Source: Caenorhabditis elegans (Eukaryota > Nematoda > Chromadorea > Rhabditida > Rhabditidae). From it: DNA of 64,000 nucleotides. Where the stretch lies: positions 9,172,501-9,236,500 of the forward strand of contig NC_003280.10 of the NCBI RefSeq assembly GCF_000002985.6, in the 5' to 3' direction. The position numbers and the translations under genes are program-made. A model generated the notes under the pieces. The model did no database searches, was not told where the DNA came from, and was given only the letters and a program-made list of their open reading frames with translations. The number at the start of each line of letters is the position of its first letter. Position 1 is the stretch's first letter. Of this stretch, positions 1-12,300 are shown in pieces.

Positions 1-80
1 AGCATTATATGTAACTCAATGCTCCCGATTTTACCATCATTTTTTATGAAAGAATGATAGATTATAATTTTTAGTTTTAC

Positions 81-449
81 CTGCATTTTTCGGCGATCCA
101 ACGATTTCTCCTTGACAATGTCATCGTCGAACCATCTCATCAGCTGGCCGTATGCAAACACATTTAACAGAGTTAAAATGCACTTTAATTGGATTAAATT
201 AATTAGATTTTTTAATTAGAAGAAGCAACTCACTTCAATGCGGAACACGGCAATGACTCGACGGCGGTTACCAACTAAATATCCTTCCACTGATTCAATC
301 TGGAATATGATATCTTATAGAAAAAACTGGGCTTATGTAAATCAACTCACCCAAAATCTTGAGCAATACGTGAGCAGAATCCAGGAGATAACCGAGCCAA
401 AAACGAGAAATCGCTCGAAACTCATCTGAAATTGAAACTGCGAAGACAT
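81..449 (-). CDS. Small predicted membrane protein, 5' part (partial, runs off left edge)
   Basis: I do not recognise this gene. The minus strand has an ATG at 449-447 and exon 351-449 ending at a GTGAGT donor. Exon 234-299 follows, then an exon ending at 81 on GTAAAAC. Its acceptor is ambiguous: a weak AAAG near 183, or GGCCAG further downstream. The protein begins MSSQFQFQMSFERF, then one hydrophobic stretch (about residues 13-28, FLVFGSVISWILLTYC) and a basic segment with GNRRR. A longer reading of exon 3 adds a second hydrophobic run (ILTLLNVFAYG) before RWFDDD. The start lies about 370 bases past the sec-5 stop on the same strand, so the gene could be the downstream member of an operon (inference). 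A 27-codon ORF ends 2 nt before this ATG (see findings). Confidence 0.5.
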
Positions 450-821
450 ACTCACTCGAGATCTTTTTTCTGATCGCTTTTCCTGTTTAGCATAGAATTG
501 TCAATGTTCTCTCTCAGTTTATCGCCCAAACTCATCTCCTTACATCCGATTTCTATCGGGAGAAGGAGAAAATTTAGAGAATGACCATTTCAAAAGTACG
601 TGGAAGCGACTGGATTATCGGCTGTGTTGTACGGGATGAAAACATAAGAATAAGTTCAAAGAGAAAAGCGAAACTTTATTATTACAAATAAATAATACAA
701 TTTAAATAATTTAGATATAGATTTTTACAGGGCTTTAGTTCTTTTTTAACAATTGGCACTAAAATTATGATGAATATTGTAATATCACAGAAAAAATTGA
801 AAGCGTTTTTAATAAATTGAT

Positions 822-3800
822 CTAGATGTTGGAGGTGTTGTGAGAGTCGTCGCCAAGGTTCTCGGCGTGTTGCTCTAGACTTTGAAGAGCCATTCGCATA
901 GTGGTTCGCATGTTTTTAAGGCATTGCTGAAGACGTCTGAAATATGAGAACTATTTGTTTTTCCAATTCGATTTAAAAACATACTGATTATCAAATCGTC
1001 CGACGAGTCCTGCTCTATAAGTATTTATTTGCACCCGAATTGCCAGCGTGGCATACGTTGAGAGAGCCTCTTCAAGACCAGTCAAATCAATGACAATTTG
1101 TGTTACAATCAATGGTGATGTATCTTGATTCAGTCGGGAAAAATGAAGAAGAAGAGCATCAAGAGCATTTGATACTGTTTGTTGGAGACATTCAATTGCT
1201 AGCTGTGGAGCATAAAGTTCTAGTTCTGCTTGTTGGAGCACAGAGCAGAGGATCATTTCCTTGGCGTAATCGGAGATATCTGAAATAGAAAAAATATTAT
1301 TTTCCAACTGTAGGTATCAACCATTGCTGTAGATTTTTTGTTATTCGTGTTTTTGGCGGAATTTTTTCTTCTAGATTTTTCAGTATTCATAAATTTTTAT
1401 TTTTTTTACAAAAAAAAGACAACATTCAAAATTATTAATTCTATAAAATATCTTTTTTTAATCTCGTAGCGAAAACTACAGTAATTCATTCATTTTTTTG
1501 GACTACTGTAGCGCTTGTGTCGATTTACAAAAACCTTTTTTCATCGATAAAATTTTGAATGAAAACACAAAAACTATTTTGGAAAAACGAAAAACTTAAG
1601 AAAATTTGAGAATAGCTGTAACTTTTCGAAAATAAATTAATTTTAAAAATTGAGCCCGTAAATCGACTCAAGTGCTACAGTAGTCATTTGAAGAATTACT
1701 GTAGTTTTCGCTACGAGATATTTTGCGCGTCAACTATGTTGCTCAATACGAATTTTCAGAATTTTGTGTAAATAATACATAAAAAGAGTTCCATTACAGC
1801 CAAAATATTTAAAAAAAATTTAAAAATAATGTTTCAAACTAAAAAAAAACTTTGTTCACTTTTTTGTTGTATTTTCTAACTTTTTTGTTTTAAATTTCGA
1901 AAAAATAATCTGATTCAGCTCTGGTATCATCTGAAATCGTTGAACATACCATCATCATCTGGTAAGTACTCATAAGTTGCTGAAGCAATAAGAGGTTCAA
2001 ATGCACTGCTCATCATCGCAATGCAATCATTGATCATTTTAGTTCGGAATGCGGAAAGTTTTGCTCGAGATTTCTGAAAATAAAAAAAAATTGTGAAGCA
2101 TAAATTTTTCATTCTCACTTCTTGAATTTGATCAACATGTTTAACTCCACATTCTTGCATCTTTTTGCCAACATTATTCAGCGTTTTTGCAATGATAAAT
2201 TCGATATCTCCAACGGCAATTAAAAGTTTTTTCGTCGTTATTTCATTATTTCCTTTCTTTTGTCCAGGTTCTTGAGCCAATTGTTGAGGTCTTTGTCGAA
2301 TGAATAACCGATCGAAACATATTTTTATAGAAGTGATGAGATGTACGAATAGATCAATAATTGTGTCACGGAAACGTTCTCGAGAGAAAAGGCAAGCTTC
2401 TCCAGGATATCCAGAAATGGAAAGAGCATCACGAGTACGCGTAAGGCATTCGCAAATCTGCAATAATAGATAGATCTTAATAACTTCCGTTAAATGGAAA
2501 ATAACCTCATTTTCATAATAATCAGGAAGAATTGTCTTTGTTTGTTGTGCTCTGTCAAGAATATCTTGCTTCCAGTTGATTCGGTGAGCAAGAAGAGCAA
2601 CTCCTGAAATTTAAATATTTTATAAAATAATATTTATCATCTTTATTGTATAAAAGTTATACTCACTTTCCACTCCACAATCTACGAAATCGGAGAGCAA
2701 CTTCAATCTGGCAGTCATACACAGTTCAACTAACGGTTGAACATGAGTAAGACTGAATTGATTTTCAAGCAGTGAAGAAATCAAAGATCTTGTAGTTTTT
2801 AGACTGAGTTGAAGATTTGAACGACTAATATCAGCAGGAACTGTGGGCCACTTTGCAAATTGATCTCCGTACTGCTTCAAGACCATATCAGGAAGAGCTT
2901 TGGGAACCAGGGCGTTCAGAATCAGCCACGATGAGACGTTTATGATGTTGGTCAGCATTTGCTGAAATTATTAAAATGTTTCAAAACTCTGCTTACAATA
3001 CACTAACATTAATATCCTCCAATCGTTGAATGGCATCAGGAGAAGCCGTTGAGTTATGATATGTGTTGGCAAGTTTCCAAAATGAGGGAAGTTTGCTCAA
3101 TAATAATTCAACCAGCGTTGTCACAAAGTTCTGTAGCTCATTGGTTTTCGTAATCAGGTGATTCTGCGAATTGATTCTCTGCTGATTTTCAAGATCCTCT
3201 AATTTAGCTTTTTCCAAAAATTGCGTCTGCATATCCCAGAGACTTTTCTCAAGCCAGACGTAATAAGAGGTTATACAATCCCAAGTAGGGTCTGATTCTG
3301 GATCCAGAATTTTTAGATATTTGATAAGTTTACTTTGTTCTTCATATGAGACTGGAGTATCGATAAGCTTTCGTTTCATTTCTTCCTTGAATACTTGCAT
3401 TTTCTCATCGATCTCAGTCATCACTGTAAATCGATCAAATCATTTTTTTTATTTTTCAAAATTGAAAAATTAAATACGTACATTCTCTAAACAACGGAAC
3501 ATCTGTGTCTGCATACAACGATTTTGCTCTTGTATAATCATTGAGAATTGTAATATATTCACCCTTTTTCATACTGTCCTCAATTTTCGAAGAAAGGAAA
3601 AAGATGAACTTGAATCTGACAATGACTCCGAGAGCATTTCTAGTTGCGTCTGCATCATCTTTTCGTTTTAAGACATCGGCAAACACATTTTCTGCTTTCG
3701 ATTTGGAGTCTTTGATCTGAAATTTAATTTTAATTAAGTTTATTTCATTTTTTTCATCAGCTATATACCAGTTTAGAAATGTTTTTTAAAGCGGCAAAAT

Positions 3801-4647
3801 GATCAGCATTTTCTCCTTTTTCTAACGCTTGATGAAGATTTGCCAAAGTATCCACACAATTAATCAATGAATACAAGTTTGCTTTGTGCATTTCTTCACT
3901 TCTTTTCGCTTCATTTTGCTTTGATAATTCCATATTTTTAATAGCAATTCGTAGATCTTCGATTCTGAAATCCAAAAATTAATTAAAATTATTAAACAAC
4001 TTTCTTACGTGGCGTCTGCATGATTCTCTAGAAGATACCATTGTGGAGAGAAATTTTCCATTCTTAAATTGCCAGAACAATCAGGAAAATCTCTTGAGAG
4101 AAGAACTTGATCCATTCGTTTCTGACTTGGAAGTAATCCAAGTGCATCTCTTTCATCTTGAATTTGTGGAACACTTCGAATTGCTTCTCTTCCTGGAACT
4201 GTTCTCGTTTCATCTACCCAGACTGCGGATTCTTCAAGTGGTCCGATTTGAGTAATGAAGACACGAAATTTGACATTCGAAGAGCCTTTTCCACCGGATT
4301 TTGTCGCTATTCGTACTTCACCGGGACCACGTGATGCTGCACCAACTCGGGCAATAATTTTTGATGGGGATTTCCATCTGAAAATTGAGCTTCGAGATGT
4401 AAATTAAAAGAATTCGAATACTCACTTCATACTCCACAAACTGTCGATTCCACATATAAAAAGCATAATCACATCACTCTGATCATTTCCCAAGTTTTCT
4501 CCTCTTATTGTTATTTGAGTTCCAGGGACTCCTGAAAAATTATGTTTATTTAAGACCGAAATCATATTTTCTAAATTCACCTTCAGTGGGCGATAGCCCT
4601 GTTACCGTAGGAGGTAGTCTTTCCCGAGCTTGAGCGTTTTCTTCCAT
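822..4647 (-). CDS. sec-5: SEC-5, exocyst complex subunit (Sec5/EXOC2)
   Basis: Sec5 is a subunit of the octameric exocyst that tethers secretory vesicles to the plasma membrane. Twelve exons were placed by splice phase: 4581-4647, 4426-4531, 4009-4377, 3769-3964, 3482-3716, 3008-3423, 2667-2961, 2506-2603, 2119-2457, 1950-2073, 985-1279 and 822-936. They sum to 885 codons, 884 aa, the usual length for Sec5. The N-terminus (about residues 10-110) is an IPT/TIG immunoglobulin-like domain (LSPTEGVPGTQITIRGENLG), which in animal Sec5 binds Ral GTPases. The rest is the helical rod typical of exocyst subunits. The start is the only ATG before the conserved TIG domain. The gene is divergent from pir-1, with 236 bases between the ATGs. 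Intron 10 (1280-1949) holds a palindromic repeat. An AATAAA on the minus strand near 681-676 is a plausible poly(A) signal. Confidence 0.93.
1461..1719. repeat. Palindromic fold-back element (MITE-like) in sec-5 intron 10
   Basis: Bases 1461-1487 (ATCTCGTAGCGAAAACTACA...) are perfectly inverted at 1693-1719. A second inner pair, 1501-1528 against 1658-1685, matches at 26 of 28 positions. The 259-bp element can therefore fold into one long hairpin. It has no coding capacity. Motifs such as CTACTGTAGC and CGCTACGAGA are typical of the abundant C. elegans palindromic repeats (established knowledge). Confidence 0.85.
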
Positions 4648-4883
4648 TTACGCTTAAAAATTATTCAATTATAATCTGATTAACAACGTTAAAGTATCAT
4701 AAAATTAAAATATTTTAAAATAAATTAAAAATAAATACATGAGCCACAGATTGTCCGAGTGGAGTACACACTGATTCAATAAACAAGGCGCTAAGCGGAA
4801 TGCCGGAGCCTCGTTGCACAGCAATCGTTAATTTTTTAAATTTGAGCCACTCAATCTTAATCTCAATATTTTCAGTCAGTGTC
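4648..4883. promoter_or_regulatory. Divergent promoter region, sec-5 / pir-1
   Basis: Only 236 bases separate the two opposed ATGs, so both promoters must lie here or overlap the genes. No TATA box is evident. AT-rich, with a TTTTCAG at 4870-4876 just before the pir-1 ATG, a likely trans-splice acceptor. Confidence 0.5.
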
Positions 4884-5933
4884 ATGTCTAATTACCATCA
4901 TAATCACAATTATCAGCATCGCCCACGCGGATATGAAAGGCTTCCAGGAAAGAGACTCCCAGACAGGTTTTTTTACAGTTAATTCCATAATTAGTCCCAA
5001 TAGTTCTTAATTGGAAATAAATCTCTTGAGAAAGTTTTTGATAATAATTGAAAAGGGTTTCTCTGTGTGTCAAATTTTTTAAAACTAAAAAAATTTAAAG
5101 TTTCATCACATACCTTTAAACTTGTTCTTTCAAAGTTTAAATATTATCGATTTTCTCTTCAGATGGAATATTTACGATAACGTCGGCCGTGATATCGATG
5201 GGACTCGATTTGTTCCATTCAAAACACCACTAGATTCATCATTCTTCGATGGGAAAAATATGCCTGTGGAGCTTCAATTTGGTGTAAAAACATTGATTTC
5301 TCTGGCACAACAGGCTAATAAACAAATTGGATTGGTTATCGATCTCACAAATACGGATAGATATTATAAAAAGACGGAATGGGCAGATCACGGAGTCAAG
5401 TATTTGTGAGTTGGAATTTTTTAACATTTAATTTAGAAAAATCGAAAGTTTATAGGAAACTCAATTGCCCCGGTCACGAGGTGAACGAACGAGAAGATCT
5501 TGTGCAAGACTTCATTAATGCTGTTAAGGAATTTGTGAACGATAAAGAAAACGGTAGATAATTTTTTTTGAACAAAATTAAAATTTTTTTATTCGATTAC
5601 ATTTGCAGATGGAAAACTGATTGGCGTACACTGCACTCATGGGCTCAACAGAACAGGATACCTTATTTGCCGGTATATGATTGACGTGGATAATTATAGT
5701 GCATCCGATGCGATTTCTAGTAAGTTTTGGATCCAATAACACATGTTTTATATAATTATTTTTCAGTGTTTGAATACTACCGTGGACATCCAATGGAGCG
5801 GGAACACTACAAAAAATCATTGTACGAAGCTGAAAGGAAGAAAAAATACGGAAAAAGCAGCGGAAAAAGCAGCGGAAACTCAGCCGATTCCACAATTTCG
5901 AGTGAACAGTTGCATCGAAATAATTCTCAATAA
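4884..5933 (+). CDS. pir-1: PIR-1, RNA 5'-polyphosphatase of the dual-specificity phosphatase fold
   Basis: Five exons (4884-4966, 5163-5405, 5456-5553, 5609-5719, 5767-5933) give 233 aa in phase. The signature HCxxGxxRTG is present as HCTHGLNRTG, with the nucleophilic Cys at residue 150 and Arg at 156. Around it is the PIR-1/DUSP11 pattern (VGRDIDGTRFVPFKTPL near the start; GLVIDLTNTDRYY). Enzymes of this family remove gamma and beta phosphates from the 5' end of RNA. In C. elegans PIR-1 works with the ERI/Dicer complex in 26G siRNA production (established knowledge). The His- and Asn-rich N-terminus and the Gly/Ser/Lys C-terminal tail look disordered. Neighbours are sec-5 (divergent) and sym-2 (convergent). 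AATAAA at 6113-6118 is a possible poly(A) signal. Confidence 0.93.
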
Positions 5934-6382
5934 CACCCAATACTGTTGTTTGTTCTTCTAATATTACTTGTCATTTAACTGTTACGTTCTGTAAATCCGA
6001 ACAAAAATCGGGTAAACTTGTTATTATTTATTAATAGATTTCTTTCTGAGTACAACACATGGAAAATAATCACAGTTTTTTTTTGAATCACAACTTTTTC
6101 GCAGGAAATTACAATAAATTAGGGCGGAAAAGAGTCAACTTTTGGTCAAATCACAGAAATTGCGAACGTGAAGATGAATGGATGGATGTGGAGAGACGGT
6201 TGGAGTGAGAGAGAGAGACAGGTTTGGAAGTGATGAGACGCAGTAAATTATGCGACAAAAAATGAGGGCTCTAGGGCAAGAAATAACAGAATACTATGAT
6301 GGGAGTGAACGGGAATTCAACGAGAAAAATTTAGGAAAACATGATTAAATGATAATTAATTATTCCGATAGCTTTACTCGAT
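5934..6382. other. Convergent 3' UTR region between pir-1 and sym-2
   Basis: 449 bases between two facing stop codons. A plus-strand AATAAA (6113-6118) lies beyond a minus-strand AATAAA (6032-6027), so the two transcripts probably overlap at their 3' ends. No ORF of note. Confidence 0.6.
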
Positions 6383-9300
6383 CTATTCCATCAAAATCGG
6401 TTGAAGTGGGAAGTTTTGTGGATGGTGAGAATAAGCAGCGAAGTTCGGAGCAGATAACTGAGAAATTTGTGATAATGGGCTCGTTTGAGGCGGTGGAGCA
6501 CCACGATTGCGGAGCGTCAAAATGGCTTCTCCCGGACACAAATGAGTTGGCCAACGTGTGAATAGGACCTGGAATTGGTTTTTGTTTTAGCTTTATAAGA
6601 AACTTATGAGTAACTTACATTATCAACAGTATGTTCCGGTGTTGTGAAATTAGCCACCAGCTCAGGAACTCCGATGCTCATATGGATACCATAGATAATC
6701 AATTGGGTAACCTGCCCTGGCACAATTGGTGAAATTGGTGGAGATGGGTAACTTGACCAGAACTGTTGTGGTTGTGGTGCCTGTGGTGGCAGCTGCCCCA
6801 TGAAACCCAATGGAGCCGGTGGTGGAACCTGATGTTGTTGACCAACCAGATGATGAAGGTTAAGCTCCTCAGCAGATGCTTGGAATACTTCGATGTATCT
6901 CTTCTTTTTGCCAACAGACATAAAGTTATTGTGAACTCCAGCAGCGCAGGCAGAAGCCGCTTGCTCATTGATCATTTGAATGAATGCTTCACCTGATGGA
7001 TGACCTTGATTGTTGTATACCATATGAACACCTTGGAACTTTACCATTGTTGCAAAGTCACCAAGGAATGTGACGATATGTTGCACCTGGAAGAGCATTA
7101 ACTTGTGTACTAGAAAATAAGTTTTATAAAAATTTCTCTGAACATATGTTCATTTAAAACCTGTCAGGTAGGTTTTTTCAGCGCAGAAAACAAAAAAAGT
7201 TTGGAAGAAAGAGTTGTCGCTGATCCCTGCCTACAATATGACTTCGCGCCTTCTGCCAAGTTACTATGAATGATACACTTAGAAATGCGAAAGTCTATAC
7301 TATTGAGCACCAACGTTTAAACTTAAAAATGCAGAAAACAGGCAACAGTCAGGCAGGCAGGAAGGCGTACCTGCCTACTAGACTCACCTAAAAGTAGTGA
7401 ACCTCTTTTTCTTACTTTTTGAGCTTATATCTCGGTCATGTTGGAGATATAGAAATCTTGATATTTTGATATTTTAATCTTTAGTTTTTTATCAAACAAC
7501 TCCATACTCATATATGATAAAAGACCGTAAATTCCTAACTAACGCCCCACATTTCTCATCCCCCCACCTCTGCTCAACATTTGAATATTTGTCATCGGAA
7601 CATATTCATCAGTAAGTACTTAAATACTCTTTTGTATTCTCACCTGTTGTAACTCACGGAGCTACAGCTTCATCATCATCAATCTATTTGACGGGGGCGG
7701 TTTATTTGCCTAAACTGCCTAAATTTACCATGAAACAATATCCATTCAAATTATACCGAAAAATGATAGAGCTTAGTGGTTAGCCCGACCAAACAGGTAA
7801 AAAATCAAAATTCTCATTTTAACAATCATGACTCGGCTTAAAAACCCCAAAATAAATTTATAGTGAAAATTAAAGAATGCCACCAGCCAGCACCAAAGTG
7901 TTTCCCATTCTATAATATTATCACAATTTTCTGGTCCCCTGACAACATAAATGTGATGTTCTCAACCTCCAGAACCCACGAAAAAACCCAAACCAATCAC
8001 TTCACTTACAGTAGCTTCATAAGGCAATCCACGTAGGCGTACACAATCCTTCTTTTTCTCTTCCGGTGCTTCAACAGCATTTGCTACTGCTGGAGAGCTA
8101 TTAATCAGATTGCATCTTTTCACAACTTGTTGAACTTCGGCCGCCGTGCTCTTGAAGAGCTCAATGTAGCGTTGTCCGATGACTTGGCGATGCTTCAGAA
8201 GACCCTGTTGGGCATCCTCTTCGGTTTCGAATTGAACAAATGCGTCGCCTGGAATCTCTTATATATTTCTTTACTATACTGACCAGTTGATCAATGAAAT
8301 AGAATACAAGGAGAGCTTTTTCTAAGCTTCCGGTCGATCCGCAACCCATTTTGAGCATGACGGCAGGTCACAGGGAGGTACACGAACCAAGAATCATGAA
8401 TTCACATAGGGTAACTTCCGGTTACCAGTAGACAGGCTCATAATGAGTCGCGGATCGGCCACCCCTGACTACAGTATCTTCTGAAATTACCTGTGGGTCG
8501 TCCATCAGTTCTGGTGATGAATAAGATTTTGTCCGTAAGTTTTAGTGGTTCGAAGAATGTTCTAATCTGAGCATCAGTACAATCATAAGGCAATCCTCTC
8601 ATCCGAACAATAATTGCATTGGCGCTCACAAATTCCATCGCTTCAGTTGAGGAGCCTGTAATTATTTTCTATTTAGAAAGTTAATTTCAAGAATTATTTC
8701 TTTTCTTGTTTCTTGTCTACTGGTCAAAAATTGTTTCGATTTAAAAATGAGTCAAGGGGTAAGATGAAATAAAATACTAATAAGTGCACACATACAATAC
8801 TGCAAAATCAATCAGTGGAGGGGGGAATTGATAAGACTCCGGGACAGGACACTTATCAATAATAATGGTGCGAATTATACAAATATACACGTTGTGTTAT
8901 TGACCCCACCCTTGAGAATGACGATGACAAACTACGGTTTCTAGGTGACATGAACGGATGAAAAGCCGCGGGGGAAAAATGCGTGGAGGAGTAAAGGAGG
9001 AGCCATGAGAGGAATAAGATGCAATATGCAAAAAGGAAGAGCCAGGAGATGGAATAGGAGGAAACAATAAATATATTGGGAAGATGCACACAATCACAAT
9101 GCCGTTTTTTTTCATTTTTTGGCCCAGGAAACAAAATTGGACCTTGATTATTTTTGTGGCAAATTAGTTTATCATTAAACACTTTTATATCAAGCCATTG
9201 TCTACCAACATTGTTTTGAGCAGGAAAATAACGTTTATCTAGTTGAAAACATTTTAACGCTAAAATCGGAAGTTTTTAGGCAACGTAGTGTTACTATATG

Positions 9301-12300
9301 CGTAGGTGGACTGACATATTTGTTATACTTTATTCGTTTTTCGGACAATATTTTGTGGATTTGAAATACGTTGGTAAGCTTCAAGAGGTTGAGATGACTG
9401 AGTAGTTTTTTCCTGGGTGAAACTTTAAGAATAAATAATTTCGAATAACTATAGGAAAATCAGTTCCACAATCTCTAAAAAGTGCGGATCATCATAAATA
9501 TGATGTAGAAGAGTTCATTGATATAGTTAGTTCAAATAATATTATTCCAAACAGTTTCTAATAAATGTACCATAGTTTAAGCAAAAGCTGTGAAATTTAG
9601 AACATGATTATTGGAAATTATTAAATTAAAGAATTAATTAAATTAAATTGTGTTGGTGAATAAGAAAATGAAACTTTTAATTTTAAATTGGTAGGTTTTT
9701 TGAAGTAGCAGTTTAAAAAAAAATCAAGCTATTCAGAACAATGGAAAACTAATAATTTTACGTCGTGATACGAATTTTAATTCTAATTTCACGGTATCAC
9801 TCTTCTTATTTTTTAGACTCAATAAAAAGGTTTTAAATTAATATTGCGATGACAAAAAACACAGAAGCTTCTCGTCTGCCCTCTCTCTCTCTCTACCATC
9901 CATCAGATATTGTGATTATGACGCAAAGAATAGAAATAAAACATAGTGTTCATCTTTCTTCAAAAGGAGCACATACACACCTACACATGATGACATAAAC
10001 ACCACTGCGGGAGGTGTATGTGCGGGGGAGAGCCGTTTATGGGGCGGAGGCTATCAGAAACTGCAAAATCACAGAAAAAACGAATTCGACGTGGACCCGA
10101 CGACGCAGCGGAACGATAAAAATTCGGAGAGAAGATGGGCTACGGTATCTTTTTGATTTGCATATTATATAACTATAAAATAAAAGGAAAGACGGGACGG
10201 TGGTGATGGCGAATTTGATGGAAGTGAGGAGAGCTCGCTTTTTCGTGGCGAATGCAAATCGATGGGAATACGACAAAAATAGGAAGATTCACAGAAAGAA
10301 AGGAAACAAAATGATGGGAAGGAAACTGTAAAATATTAAGAAGGAAGGAATCACTGCCGTTTATTAACTTCAATCGAAGGTGCGGTTTAGTTATGGACAA
10401 AGTGAGCACGTTTTCAAGGCTCATTCCAATAGGACATTATTCCAAAGCAAGGATTTTTATGCGGGCATTATTGAATGTTTAAATGTATTAGAGTAATATC
10501 TAAGTGTTTTAATTCAATTCATTTGAAGCCTGCGTAGTTCAAAAAAGGTCCTTCGGTGGTTCTGAAGATATAGAAAGTTTGAACCTTTTTAACAACAAGT
10601 GACTTCTAGCTATGAAACTCTAAAAATATTCCAATCGGAAAAAAAATCAATTCATAAACAATATGAATAGAACACAATTTCCGAATATCAGGCTGACCAA
10701 CTCTCCGTGTACCGACCAAACCACGCGAGAAGGTCAATTTAAAACTGTCAGAAAGCCTTGGGCTGCTGGCTAGTCGGTGTGATTCTCCTCCGCAATATTA
10801 TTTCCATCCATTCCCTCTCTCCTTTCATCAATCAGCAGTCAGTCAGTTCATCAGTGTGTATTAGGGGGTTCTGTTTGGACAGCAGGCACAAGCCACCACC
10901 TCTACGGTTGCTGCTGCTCCTGCTCGGTTCGTGAGGCTCCGGGAGGAAATAGACAGCTACGAATACATATCGATACGAACAGTTTGAAATTGGCAAGCAA
11001 CACATGCAAATGGGAGCTTGGTTAATTTAGGGAAAATATAATTTCAGGGAGATTGTATGCGGAAAAAATCAAGGATCTAGAGAAATCACTCCAGAACATT
11101 TTCCAAATTACTAGGAGCTAAAGTATAAAATTATGGCATATACAAAAAACTAAACAATTCCCAAACTTCGCTGATGTGAGCTTTAAATCAGCTGGCCGAT
11201 AAAAAATAATGATCACTATTTTATCTCTGTCTGGTAGGCCCCTAAATGTAGGATCCCGTGACCAAATAACTGTAATACTCAAAAATATGAAGTGAAATGC
11301 ATCTCTTCTCCTTCTTCACTTTCTTTTTCAAAAAATATAGAAAAAAACGTTCACACATAAACCACATGTTCAGAAACCATTGCATACAATTTTCTCGGTG
11401 GTCTCGAAAAACGTTCTACGTGGTTTTGCTTGGTGATAGGAATACCACCCCGTGCGGTGTCAAATCAATTGATTTGTGTGCTTATAGGAGAGCAATAGAC
11501 AGAGGTTAATTGACACTTATCAACAAGAATTCGGTTTGGCGGCTTTTCAGTGAGAAGGGGATGCTTAGTATTAGGATTAGGATCTGATATAATATTTGAA
11601 AAACTTTTAAAAATTAAAAATTTGATAAACACAACTTTTCCAAAAAGCAATTTGAGCATATAAAAGTTAGAGTGAAAATACGAAAATTTCTCTTTTTTGG
11701 TAGTTGAATAAATGTGAATGCTACCATGGATCCCCCGTTGCGGGTACCACGCAATGTCACCTGGAGAGTAGAGGAGCACACAATGAGTTATGAGAAGCCG
11801 CTTCTACTGACAGGCTCAAAAAATATATAATGGGATTTCGGTTTTTTGTGGGGGAAAAAGTGGATTTGCAGCATCGATTGGTAAAATAGAAGCATTATGT
11901 TTTGAAATGGAGAATAATGAAAGCCATGTCAGGATGCCAATTTTAGAATGCCAACTTATCTAACTTTCATAAGAATAATAAGAATTGGAACTCGTTTTAA
12001 AAGTTGTTCCAAATGCAACAAAATTTGTGATCATTAAAAAAGTTCTGCCAATATTTGAAAAAATAAACCGAAACAGTTTAAAACTATGAAAACGAGTAGA
12101 GAAACGAAAAGTGTGAAAGTGAATATAGGGAATGCGTGGGGGAGATCATCATCATCAGGACACAGAGATTACCGGACGAACTGAACCGTTAATCGTTTGC
12201 CATTTGAAATATGTTTCATTTTAGTTTTAGTTAAAAATTTAGATACATGTACAAGAACACAAAATTTTTTTTTGACAGTTTTGGAACTTACCATATCTCC

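Noticed and set aside
452..535. Splicing of the 27-codon ORF into the small membrane-protein gene
   Set aside because: The only donor (GTGAGT) would need a 30-nt intron, and every tested acceptor gives an immediate stop.
8856..9182. 108-codon minus-strand ORF in sym-2 intron 3
   Set aside because: Lies within a well-supported intron; hydrophobic/Ser-rich translation of pyrimidine-rich sequence; no exon would preserve the sym-2 frame.
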